This document shows, in pieces, positions 15,691 through 23,913 of a stretch of DNA of 64,000 nt. The DNA comes from Longimicrobium terrae (GTDB lineage: Bacteria > Gemmatimonadota > Gemmatimonadetes > Longimicrobiales > Longimicrobiaceae). The position numbers and the translations under genes were made by a program. Position 1 is the stretch's first letter. The number at the start of each line of letters is the position of its first letter. Where the stretch lies: positions 62,001 to 126,000 of the forward strand of contig NZ_JACHIA010000014.1 in the NCBI RefSeq assembly GCF_014202995.1, in the 5' to 3' direction. The notes under the pieces are model-generated. The model saw only the letters and a list, made by a program, of their open reading frames with translations. It was not told the DNA's origin and ran no database searches.

Positions 15691-18114
15691 ATGTCCGTAA
15701 CGCTTCGCGTCGAAGTCGGAACCCACGTGCTGCAGGGCAGCCGCGTGGAGCGGCTGGAGGTGATGGAGGCGGTGGGTTCCCCGGCGGCCTGCGAGCTGGT
15801 GTTCTTTCGCGACGCCGGCTCGCTGGGCGAACTGGACGCGCTGATGTCCGGCGGCTCGTCCGCGTCCGGTGAGTCCGGTGGCGCGGCGGAAGGCGGCGGA
15901 GAAGGCGCCGCGCCGGTGCCCGGCTTCGGCGTCAAGCTGGAGGACCTGCTTGACGCGCCGGTCCGCGCCGTGATCAGCGACGGGCTGACCGAGCACGAGA
16001 TCTTTCGCGGCGAGCTGGTGAGCGCGCGCGAGGAGCACTTGGCGCACGCGGCGTCGCGCTTCGTCGTTTCGGCGAAGAGCCTGTCGCACCGGTGGGACCG
16101 GCACCGCGACACCAAGTACTATCCCAACCACACGCTGGCCGACGTGGTCCGCGCGCTCGGCGCCAAGCTGGGCGGCGACGCGCCCGCGGGCGGCACGCAG
16201 CTGAATTACGTGCAGTACGACGAGAGCGCGTGGAGCTTTCTGGCCCGGCTGGCGGACGAGGCGGGGCTGCTGATGCTGTCGTCAGAGGACGGCGTGGAGC
16301 TGCGCGGCGGCTTCAAGGACACGTCGCATCCGCTGTCGTGGGGCGTGGATCTGCTGTCGCTGACCAGCCACGCGGCGCCGGTGAACGCGGGAATGAAAGG
16401 CGCCCTGTATCAACCGAGTGAAAAGCGCGACCACCGCTTTCACGGCGTGCGCAAGGCGCCGGAAACGCTGGGCGGCGCGGCCACGCTGGTCTCCGCCGTG
16501 GAGCGCGGATCGACGAAGGCGGTGGGTGGCGGCGACCCCGGCGTGCTGGCCTTTACCAGCCGCACTCCCACGCTGGCGGACGCCAAGGCCGCGCTGCAGC
16601 GGGAAAGCACGCGCGCGCTGGGCAACGCGGTGTGGGTGGAGGGGCAGAGCACGCGCCCCGGCCTGCACGCGGGCGAGCGGGTGGAGGTGGGCGAGGGCGA
16701 GCACTGGCGCCTGCCCACCACGGGAACGTTCGGGCTGGTGGAGGTGGCGCATGTGTGGGATGGGCAGCAGTACGCCAACGCCTTTCGCGCCACGCCCTTT
16801 GCGGCCTGGCGCGCGGCGGAGGCGCCCTCCGCGTCGCGCATTCCCGGCGTGGTGACCGCGCTGGTGGTGATGAACGAGGACCCGGAAAAGATGGGGCGCG
16901 TGCGCGTGCGCTACCCGTGGATGGACGCGGGGGAGCGCAGCGGGTGGGTGCGCGTGGCCAGCGTGTACGCGGGCAACGGCCGCGGCGTCGGCTTTCTTCC
17001 CGAAGTCGGGGACGAGGTCGTCGTGGGCTTCGAGCAGGGGGACACGGAGCGGCCGCTGGTCCTTGGCTCGCTGTGGAACGGCGGCGACAAGGCCGGCCAC
17101 GCGCCGGGGACCAAGCAGATCCAGACCAAGGCGGGCAACACCATCCGCCTGGAAGAAGCGGGCGGCGCGGAGGCGATCGAGATCTACAGCGCGGGGGGCA
17201 AGTGCCGCGTGCGCCTCAGCAACGGCGAGGGCGGCGCGCCCAAACTCACCATCGTCAGCCAGGGCGACCTGCACCTGGAGGCCGCGGGTGAGCTGCGCAT
17301 CGAGTGCCAGAAGTACACGGAAACCATCGCCAAGGATGCCATCCGCACCATCGGCGGCGACGACCACACGACGGTCACCAAGAATTTCGTGCTGGCGGCG
17401 GAGGGGACGGTGGGCATCCGCGCCAAGGGGAACGCGGCGGTGCACGCGGGCGCCAACCTGGAAACCATCGCGGGCGGCACGCTGATCCAGAAGGGCGCCA
17501 TCGTGCAGACGCAGCCGGGCGGGGCCAACGCCAAACCGGCCACCCCCGCGCGCCCGCCCGCCAAGCCCAGCGCGCAGCAGGCCCGGCCCAAGCCCGCGCC
17601 CGCGCCGCCGCGCACCAGCGGCGACGCGCCCACGCCGGGCGGTCCCACGCGGCGTCCGGCTCCGGCGGCGGCCAAGAAGCACAAGGTCACCTGGAGCAAG
17701 AACGACAAGTACGATCCCAACGTGGACCCGCGGGTGATGGAAACCGCGCAGAAGATCGCCGACAAGGCGGGGGTGGACCTGCAGCTTTCCAGCGGCTACC
17801 GGCCGGGTGACTCCGGCAACCACGGGCGGCGGCTGGCGGTGGACATCAACGCCATCAACGGGGTGGACATCGGGCAGGGGACCACGGCCAACCCGGCGGC
17901 GCGCGACCTGGTGAAGCGGGTGCAGGACGCGGCGCGCACCATTCCCGAAGTGCGCGAAAACTACGGGCCGTCGGGGCTGTACAAGGCCGCCCGCACCGGC
18001 GCGGAACAGGTGCTGCGAAAGCCGGGCGACATGGGCGCGGGAACCACCGCCAAGAAGCTGCTGAACCTGCAGCTGCAGCACAACAATCACGTGCACATCA
18101 GCCGGCAGCCGTAG
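15691..18114 (+). CDS. vgrG: Evolved VgrG spike with peptidase M15 domain
   Basis: An 807-aa paralogue of the previous spike, nearly identical over the gp27/gp5 region. It has a shorter Ser/Gly loop (about residues 52-72) and the same linker motif PPRTSGDA-TPGGP. From about residue 667 the tail is a DD/LD-carboxypeptidase of M15 type: SSGYRPGDSGNHG, zinc ligands H711 and D718 (AVDIN), and H800 or H802 in HVHIS. All expected metal ligands are present, so the domain should cleave peptide stems of peptidoglycan. It is a periplasm-acting effector carried on the spike. The next gene, a lipoprotein, begins 1 base after its stop. Confidence 0.93.
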   Translation: MSVTLRVEVGTHVLQGSRVERLEVMEAVGSPAACELVFFRDAGSLGELDALMSGGSSASGESGGAAEGGGEGAAPVPGFGVKLEDLLDAPVRAVISDGLTEHEIFRGELVSAREEHLAHAASRFVVSAKSLSHRWDRHRDTKYYPNHTLADVVRALGAKLGGDAPAGGTQLNYVQYDESAWSFLARLADEAGLLMLSSEDGVELRGGFKDTSHPLSWGVDLLSLTSHAAPVNAGMKGALYQPSEKRDHRFHGVRKAPETLGGAATLVSAVERGSTKAVGGGDPGVLAFTSRTPTLADAKAALQRESTRALGNAVWVEGQSTRPGLHAGERVEVGEGEHWRLPTTGTFGLVEVAHVWDGQQYANAFRATPFAAWRAAEAPSASRIPGVVTALVVMNEDPEKMGRVRVRYPWMDAGERSGWVRVASVYAGNGRGVGFLPEVGDEVVVGFEQGDTERPLVLGSLWNGGDKAGHAPGTKQIQTKAGNTIRLEEAGGAEAIEIYSAGGKCRVRLSNGEGGAPKLTIVSQGDLHLEAAGELRIECQKYTETIAKDAIRTIGGDDHTTVTKNFVLAAEGTVGIRAKGNAAVHAGANLETIAGGTLIQKGAIVQTQPGGANAKPATPARPPAKPSAQQARPKPAPAPPRTSGDAPTPGGPTRRPAPAAAKKHKVTWSKNDKYDPNVDPRVMETAQKIADKAGVDLQLSSGYRPGDSGNHGRRLAVDINAINGVDIGQGTTANPAARDLVKRVQDAARTIPEVRENYGPSGLYKAARTGAEQVLRKPGDMGAGTTAKKLLNLQLQHNNHVHISRQP

Positions 18115-18115
18115 C

Positions 18116-18685
18116 GTGCGACGTTTCGTGATCGGGATGATGGGAATCGTGCTGGCCGCGTGCGGAGACGCGCGCGGCGAGTACAAGCGCAAGATGGCCG
18201 AGGCTGACTCGCTGGAGGCGCGGATGCTGGCGGCGTCGGCCGGGTCTCCGCGGGTGTGCCTGGATTCCGCGAGCCGCGGGCAGGACACGCTGGTGTTTTC
18301 GGACGTGGCGATCGCGGAGGAGACCGAGGACGCGAGCGGAACGGAGATTTCGCTGTGGAGCGAGGGCGGCGCGTGGCGCGGCGAGGTGCGGCAGGCGGAG
18401 GGCGAGCTGGGCGCCCCGCGTCCGCTGCAGTCGCTGCGGCTGGATCCGCAGTCCGGCTCGCTGGCGCTGGCCTACGCGAACGATCAGGCGAACCTGTTCC
18501 GCTTCGGCGGCACGTTTACGTGCGGGCGCATCACGGGGCGGTGGGTCTTCTACCCGGGCACGCCGGCGGAGGACGCCGTGATGGTCCGCGTTCCGCGCAG
18601 CGGTTTCACGCCTCCGCCGTCGGAAGCGGCGGACGGGGCCGGGCCGGCGGACGGCGACCGCATCGCGCACCGGAACGGAGCCTGA
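18116..18685 (+). CDS. Lipoprotein, candidate immunity to the VgrG-M15 effector
   Basis: A 189-aa lipoprotein starting at GTG 18116, one base after the vgrG stop. Its signal ends in the lipobox VLAAC (residues 12-16). The mature part has one Cys in FTCGRITGR and another in RVCLDSASRG, and is otherwise beta-rich, with a Pro-rich tail. No family is recognised, and it is not similar to the other lipoprotein. As before, position and lipid anchoring suggest protection of the cell's own wall from the M15 domain. Confidence 0.78.
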   Translation: MRRFVIGMMGIVLAACGDARGEYKRKMAEADSLEARMLAASAGSPRVCLDSASRGQDTLVFSDVAIAEETEDASGTEISLWSEGGAWRGEVRQAEGELGAPRPLQSLRLDPQSGSLALAYANDQANLFRFGGTFTCGRITGRWVFYPGTPAEDAVMVRVPRSGFTPPPSEAADGAGPADGDRIAHRNGA

Positions 18686-18687
18686 CG

Positions 18688-19047
18688 GTGGTGCAGCCGA
18701 CGCTGCTGCTCCCCCTGCGCGTGGAGCCGGACGGGCAGCTGGCGCGCGGCGACGCGGTGGATTCGCTCGTGCAATTGTTCAAGGTGATGGCGGCCACGCC
18801 GGCGGGAAGCTGGGGGCACGCGCGCTGGTTCGGGCTGCAGGAGGTGTTTGCCGCCGCCAATCCGCTGCTGCACGACCAGCAGGCGCTGGCGGACGCGCTG
18901 AACGCCGCGCTGCGCGGGCTGGAGGTGCGCTGGGCCCGCGTGCACTCCGTGACCACCGCGCCGGACCGCGCCCAGGGCGAGCGCCACTTCCGCATCACGC
19001 TCATGATTGAAGGCGGCCGCGTGGAGCACACCCGCATCGCCGTCTAG
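18688..19047 (+). CDS. tssE: gp25-like baseplate protein (TssE-type)
   Basis: A 119-aa protein starting at GTG 18688 or 18691, directly after the lipoprotein stop. The N-terminal LLLPLRVEPDGQLARGDAVDSL, the middle GSWGHARWFGLQEVF and the strand RHFRITLMIEGG fit the GPW/gp25 wedge fold used by TssE in type VI baseplates. In that role it links sheath and baseplate and starts sheath assembly. It is shorter than proteobacterial TssE, and the usual EF motif is not obvious. No better TssE candidate exists in the locus. The assignment is by fold pattern and context. Confidence 0.6.
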   Translation: MVQPTLLLPLRVEPDGQLARGDAVDSLVQLFKVMAATPAGSWGHARWFGLQEVFAAANPLLHDQQALADALNAALRGLEVRWARVHSVTTAPDRAQGERHFRITLMIEGGRVEHTRIAV

Positions 19048-19145
19048 CCCGGCGGATTTCGGTGGATCGCTCTGCGGATGGTGATCGAGAGATGCTGACT
19101 GCCTGTGATCGAGGAGCACTGTCGGCTGATGGTCGTCGCATGCCC

Positions 19146-19185
19146 GATGTCGGTTGATGATGGTCGATGTCGGTTGATGATGGTC
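19146..19185. repeat. 20-bp tandem duplication
   Basis: The 20-base unit gatgtcggttgatgatggtc occurs twice back to back (19146-19165 and 19166-19185). Two copies only, so it is not an array. Confidence 0.95.
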
Positions 19186-19253
19186 ATCGGGGATGCGATG
19201 CGGGGATGGACGCGGGGACTGATATGGCGGATGGTCATCGCGAATCGGCGCAT

Positions 19254-19292
19254 GATGAACATCAACACGAAGCGCGTTGGTTGATGTTCATC
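19254..19292. promoter_or_regulatory. Hairpin of GATGAACATCAAC arms
   Basis: Perfect 13-bp arms (19254-19266 and 19280-19292) enclose a 13-base loop. There is no T-run after it, so it is not a typical intrinsic terminator. It could be an RNA element or an operator-like site ahead of tssF. Confidence 0.6.
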
Positions 19293-19451
19293 GACACGCG
19301 CCAGGGATGATGTTCATCGACACAGGCCGGAGATGATGCTCATCGAGCGAAAGCCAGTGCTGATGGGCGTCGTCTGGTTGATGGTGGATGAGGAAGGGCG
19401 GGGACTCCGGCGCGGGGGCGGCGGAGAACGCGGGATTCCGAAGCGGAGCAG

Positions 19452-21167
19452 ATGACGGATCGCACCACCACTCTGGGCACCGCGGCGCGCACCGCGTCCG
19501 ACATCGCCGGCGAACTGCGGCGCGAGTTCGGCACGGCCATGGCGGACCGCTTCGGCACCCAGCCCCAGCAGGATCCCGTGCTGGCCACGCTGTTTCACGC
19601 GCTGGCCGTGCAGATCGCCCAGGTCTACGCCGAGGCGGAATACGCGTTCCCCGCGGCGGTGTTCGACGACCTGGTCAGCGGGCTGGGCATGCCTCCGCGC
19701 GTGGCGCAGCCCGCCCAGGTGGTGGCCGGCTTCAGCGACATCCAGCAGCGCGAGCCGCTCACGGCGGAGACGACGCTGATCGGCTACAACCGGACGGGCG
19801 AGGCGATCCCGTTCACGCCGGACGTGGCCATTCAGCTGGCGCCCACCGAGCTGGCCTTCGCCGGCGTGTACGAGGGCGGGCGGCTGCACGTGCTCCCCGG
19901 CGCCACGCTGCCGGGCGAGGGCGCGCCCATTCCGCCCGGGCACGTGCCGGTGCCGGGGTTCGGCGCGGCGGCGCCCACGGTGTTCCTGGCGTTCCGCACG
20001 GACGCGGCGCACCTGTCGGGGCTGGGGCTGTTCATCGAACTCTTTCCGCCGGACGGCCCCGTGGCCGAGGCGCTGCGCCGCAGCCCCTGGCAGCTGCTGG
20101 GCGAGGCGGGCACGGTGAGCGAGGAGTCCATCCTGCGCGTGTCGCGCGGCCGCGGCGGGGTGCAGCGGCTGGGGTGGTTCCACGGCCAGGCCTCGTCCGG
20201 ACCGCAGCCGGGCGCGTTTCCCCTGGCGGAGGGCGCGTTCGGCCCGCAGGTGTGGGTGTTTCCCGAGATCCCCGCGGACCGCCGCCACCGCTGCGCCATC
20301 CCCGCGGCGCTGGCGGAAAGCGTGCGCATGCTGCTGCCCGAAGAGCATCGCGAGGCGCTGGACGCACCGCTGGCCTGGGTGCAGATCCCCATGCCCGCCG
20401 GGGTCAGCGGCGTGAGCAACGCCATCCAGCGCGTGGCCGTGAACTGCGTCACCGCCAGCAACGTGGAGGTGTTCAGCGAGCAGGTGGTGTTCGGGCGGAT
20501 GGGGACCGTCGTGCGCTTTGAGCCCGAGGGGAGCCGCGAGCGCTACGTGCTGGGCGTGCGCAGCGTGATCGGCGAGTCGGGGACGCACTACGTGGCGGAA
20601 TCAGACGTGGACTCGGCGCTGCCGCACGCGCGCTACCGCTTTCGCGACGCGCGCTTCGAGATCCGCCCCGCGCGCACGGAGAACGGGCGCTTCGACGCGT
20701 ACGCCGTCGTCCGCCTCCTCGTCAGCGACGGCGACCGCGCCAACGGGCTGCAGGCGGGCGACCTGCGCCGCATCGACGCGTCGCTGGCCAACGTCACCGC
20801 GCAGGTGTCCAACCTCACCCTGTCGCGCGGCGGCGGTGCGCCCCCGGAGTACGGCGCGGCCAAGGTGCGCTTCGCCGAACTGCTGCGCACCCGCGAGCGG
20901 GTGGTGACGGTGGCGGACATCGACATCGCCTGCCGCGTGTTCGAGCCGCGCATTCAGGACGTGCGGGTGGAGTCGGGAACGGAGGTGCGCGACGGCGTGC
21001 CGCAGCGCGTGGAAACCGTCGCCGTCCTCGTGAGCCGCGCGGACTTCGCGGACCCGGGCGCGGAACTGCCGCGCATGCGCGAACTGCTGGAGGCGGATCT
21101 TCAATCGCGGGCCGTGCTGGGGCAGAACATCCGCGTGCTGCTGGACGACGGCCGGGGCGCGCGATGA
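19452..21167 (+). CDS. tssF: Type VI baseplate protein TssF
   Basis: A 571-aa baseplate wedge protein. The N-terminal part has the TssF signature of a long helical start followed by DPVLATLFHALAVQIAQVYAEAE and FPAAVFDDLVSGLGMP. Later segments such as WVQIPMPAGVSGV, a long DUF-type middle and the C-terminal LLRTRERVVTVADIDIACR agree with the family. TssF forms a wedge with TssG around the VgrG hub. The stop overlaps the tssG start by 4 bases. It is somewhat shorter than the roughly 590 aa common elsewhere. Confidence 0.88.
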   Translation: MTDRTTTLGTAARTASDIAGELRREFGTAMADRFGTQPQQDPVLATLFHALAVQIAQVYAEAEYAFPAAVFDDLVSGLGMPPRVAQPAQVVAGFSDIQQREPLTAETTLIGYNRTGEAIPFTPDVAIQLAPTELAFAGVYEGGRLHVLPGATLPGEGAPIPPGHVPVPGFGAAAPTVFLAFRTDAAHLSGLGLFIELFPPDGPVAEALRRSPWQLLGEAGTVSEESILRVSRGRGGVQRLGWFHGQASSGPQPGAFPLAEGAFGPQVWVFPEIPADRRHRCAIPAALAESVRMLLPEEHREALDAPLAWVQIPMPAGVSGVSNAIQRVAVNCVTASNVEVFSEQVVFGRMGTVVRFEPEGSRERYVLGVRSVIGESGTHYVAESDVDSALPHARYRFRDARFEIRPARTENGRFDAYAVVRLLVSDGDRANGLQAGDLRRIDASLANVTAQVSNLTLSRGGGAPPEYGAAKVRFAELLRTRERVVTVADIDIACRVFEPRIQDVRVESGTEVRDGVPQRVETVAVLVSRADFADPGAELPRMRELLEADLQSRAVLGQNIRVLLDDGRGAR

Positions 21168-22057
21168 TCCGCATGCCCGACCTGTGCGCGCCCACGCGCG
21201 GAATCCGCCACGACATGGACTCCGCCATCGCCTCGCTGGTGCGGCTGGGGGTGGAGGTGGACAAGATCGTGGTCCGCAGCGCCGGGCCCGGGTGGCCGGA
21301 CGGCACCGTGGTGCGGCAGTCGCCGGTGCCGGGCACGCCCATCGGCCCGTACACGCGGGTGATCCTGTCCGTCTCCGGGCAGGGCGGTGTGCAGAGCCTT
21401 CCCTATCCGCTGCGCGACGCCAAGGACGGCGAGTTCGGGGTGGACGGGCTGTTCGCGCTGTTCGACAATCCGGTGCTCAAGCTCGTTCATCACGTGCGGG
21501 AAGCGGGTCAGTTTCTTGCCCTTCACCCGGACGATCCGGCCAGCGCGCGGCGGTGGATCGAAGACATCTTCGGCATTGATCCCACGCCCTGGGCGCGCGA
21601 GCGGTGGTACGCCATTGCCCGCGTGCTCCCCGCGCTGCACCGCGTGGCCGGCCGCGCGGACGCGGTGCCGCTCGCCTTTCGCGTCGTGTTCGGCCTTCCC
21701 GTGCAGGGCGTGCGTCTGGTTCCCGGGCTGGTGCCGCTGGCCGCCAGCCGGCAGACGCGCATCGGCGCCGCCAACTCGCGGCTGGGGGTGGACACCGTGG
21801 CCGGCGCGGGCGCGCTGGGCGTGCTGCGGTTGGAGGTGACCTTTGGCCCGGTGGAGCTGGACGGCTACCGCGCGCACGCGCTGTCCGACGAGATGCGCGG
21901 CGAGCGAGACGCCATGTACCGATTGATCCTTCCCGCCCACCTGTGCGCGCAGGTGGCGGAGCGGTGGATGGTGGGCGATCCCGCGAATCCGCCGCGCCTT
22001 GGCGACCGGCGCACCGCGCCCACCCTGGGCGTGAACGCCCGCCTGGGCGAACCCTGA
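21164..22057 (+). CDS. tssG: TssG baseplate protein with N-terminal PASTA-like domain
   Basis: A 297-aa protein coupled to tssF by a 4-base overlap. From about residue 80 it shows TssG-type segments (LPYPLRDAKDGEFGVDGLFALFDN, VTFGPVELDGY, YRLILPAHLCAQVAERWM). Residues about 22-73 look like a PASTA domain (VRLGVEVDKIV, GTVVRQSPVPGTPIG, RVILSVS). PASTA domains normally bind peptidoglycan fragments on the outside of the membrane, so this fusion in a cytoplasmic baseplate protein is odd. It may work as a protein-contact module instead. TssG identity rests on context and pattern; the PASTA reading is by motif only. Confidence 0.75.
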   Translation: MIRMPDLCAPTRGIRHDMDSAIASLVRLGVEVDKIVVRSAGPGWPDGTVVRQSPVPGTPIGPYTRVILSVSGQGGVQSLPYPLRDAKDGEFGVDGLFALFDNPVLKLVHHVREAGQFLALHPDDPASARRWIEDIFGIDPTPWARERWYAIARVLPALHRVAGRADAVPLAFRVVFGLPVQGVRLVPGLVPLAASRQTRIGAANSRLGVDTVAGAGALGVLRLEVTFGPVELDGYRAHALSDEMRGERDAMYRLILPAHLCAQVAERWMVGDPANPPRLGDRRTAPTLGVNARLGEP

Positions 22058-22074
22058 CAGGAAGATCCGAAAGC

Positions 22075-23856
22075 ATGGAACGGGAGGGGCTCAAGTCGGT
22101 CAACTGGGTAACGGGGATGCTGCTGACCCCCGCCCACTTCGTGCGCCAGGACCGCTACGTGGACGAGTCGGTCGCCTGGCTGGTCCGCTACTGCCTGCCG
22201 GGCGCGGGCCTTGTGGGCGGCGGCCCGCGGGTGGATACGACGCGCACCGGGCTGGCCGCGTTCGATCCGCAGCTGTTCGTGCACGACAACGGGCAGTCGG
22301 TGCGCGTGGGCGTGGTGTCCGCCCGGGGGATCACCCCCGCGGGGGAGATCGTGGAGATTTCCGAAACGGACCCGGTGGGGATCGAGATCGACAAGACCGC
22401 GCTGGCCGGCGTGAACGAGTCGCTGGTCTACATCGTCCGCACGGGGGAAAAGGAAGAGGACCCCTCCTCCGTGGGGGATGACGACGCCAATCCCACGCAG
22501 GCCGCGCTGCGCCGCCCGGCGTACGCGGTGCGGCTGGGGGCGGACCCCGCGCTGGCGGAGCACGCCCTGGTCGTGGGCCGCATCCGGCGCGTGAGCGAAA
22601 CGCTGGGGTTCGACGCGGACGGGCACTACATCCCGCCCTGCGCCTTCGTGATGGCGCACAGCGCGCTGCACGGGGGATGGAACCGGCTGCGCGCGGACGT
22701 GGCGGACCTGGCCGGCCGCTTCAGCGAGTTGCACCGCACGGTGGCGGCGTACGCGGAGCAGATCGCCCTGCGCGGCGTGGACACCACGGCGGACCGCGAC
22801 GTCCTGGGCTTCGTGGAGCGGGCGGTGCTGGCGCTGGACCACTGCGCGTACGAGATCCTGGACGCGGCCATGCCGCCGCAGCGCCTGTTTCAGCAGATTG
22901 ACCGGGCCGGGCGCCGCGTGGCCATCGCGCTGGACCTGAGCGCCGCCACCCGCCTGTACTTCCGCTCCCTGACCGGCGCGGACGCGGGCTACGACACGCT
23001 GCTGGAAGAGGAGCGGCAGAGCCTGGCCGGCCGCCGCGAGTGGAGCCCGCGCGAGGACGTGCGCCATTCGCTGGACCGGTCCGAGCAGACGCTGGGCCGC
23101 CTGCGCCGCCTGTTTGAGGCGCTGGAGGCGCGGTACGTGGACTACCGGATCAACCGCTCCATCGACTCCCTGCGCTTTCTGCTGGAGGACGGCGGCGAGG
23201 GCTTCTACGTGGCCATCGCCACGCCGGGCCACCCGCAGCGCGACGGCGACCTGCTGACGTTCGACTTCACGCAGATGAACCTGCCCGGCCAGCACGAGTA
23301 CCGCGTGCTCCTGGTGGGCGACGGGCAGGGGCTTTCGCCCTGGCAGGTGGGCGAGGGCTTCGAGGTGGACGTGCGGGTGAACCCGGCGGGCGGCTTTACG
23401 CGCCCTCTCTCCCGCACGGTCCGAGCGGAAGATCCCCGGCAGCGCAACTTCGCCGTCAACTTCGAGACGCCGCCGGACGTGGCGACGCTGTCCTCGCTGC
23501 GCGTGACGCTGCACCAGGGCGGCCACCGCATCCGCCGCGCGGTCCTCTACCAGCGCGGCCGCGGCCTGATCGCGGACGTCCAGGAACCGGCGCCGTCGCA
23601 GTCCGGAGCGGGCGCGCAGTCCGGCTCTACGCAGTTCGGCGCGGCACCGCAGCCCGGCTCGTCGCAGCAGTCCGGCTCGCCGCAGTTCGGCGGTACGCCG
23701 TCGCAGTTCGGCGGCGCGCCGGCGGCACCGCAGCCCGCGCCGCAGGCCCGGGTGGACGAACCCGCGCCGCGCGTCACCATTCCGCTGCCGCCACAGCCGG
23801 AGGAACCGGCCGAGCCGCGCATCAAGCGGATTCCGCTGCGCCGGCGCGAGCCGTAG
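22075..23856 (+). CDS. tssK: Type VI baseplate protein TssK
   Basis: A 593-aa protein. The N-terminus VNWVTGMLLTPAHFVRQDRY matches the conserved WxEGMxLxPQHFQ of TssK, the trimeric baseplate subunit that docks on the membrane complex. The helical middle (about 205-390) and a beta C-terminal part follow. From about residue 506 there is a low-complexity tail rich in Gln, Ser, Gly and Phe with repeats such as SQFGG, then a Pro/Arg-rich end (KRIPLRRREP). In known systems the C-terminal domain contacts TssL/TssM; the tail here is unlike that. The start is 17 bases after tssG. Confidence 0.9.
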   Translation: MEREGLKSVNWVTGMLLTPAHFVRQDRYVDESVAWLVRYCLPGAGLVGGGPRVDTTRTGLAAFDPQLFVHDNGQSVRVGVVSARGITPAGEIVEISETDPVGIEIDKTALAGVNESLVYIVRTGEKEEDPSSVGDDDANPTQAALRRPAYAVRLGADPALAEHALVVGRIRRVSETLGFDADGHYIPPCAFVMAHSALHGGWNRLRADVADLAGRFSELHRTVAAYAEQIALRGVDTTADRDVLGFVERAVLALDHCAYEILDAAMPPQRLFQQIDRAGRRVAIALDLSAATRLYFRSLTGADAGYDTLLEEERQSLAGRREWSPREDVRHSLDRSEQTLGRLRRLFEALEARYVDYRINRSIDSLRFLLEDGGEGFYVAIATPGHPQRDGDLLTFDFTQMNLPGQHEYRVLLVGDGQGLSPWQVGEGFEVDVRVNPAGGFTRPLSRTVRAEDPRQRNFAVNFETPPDVATLSSLRVTLHQGGHRIRRAVLYQRGRGLIADVQEPAPSQSGAGAQSGSTQFGAAPQPGSSQQSGSPQFGGTPSQFGGAPAAPQPAPQARVDEPAPRVTIPLPPQPEEPAEPRIKRIPLRRREP

Positions 23857-23913
23857 CACCACTCCCGGGGCGGGCACGCCGCCCCGGCCCCGCACCCCGA
23901 ACGGTCCTGTCTG

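Larger units (their letters stand above)
19048..19451. other. Repeat-rich gap between the two halves of the secretion operon
   Basis: This 404-base stretch has no credible gene. It is full of GATG/CATC words: a 20-bp tandem duplication, a 13-bp hairpin and several copies of gatgttcatcgacac and gatggtcatcg. Its base make-up is clearly less GC-rich than the genes around it. It probably carries the promoter for tssF and may form RNA structure. The signal is real; the role is unknown. Confidence 0.6.

Noticed and set aside
19146-19185. Tandem repeat as a CRISPR array
   Set aside because: Only two units without spacers.
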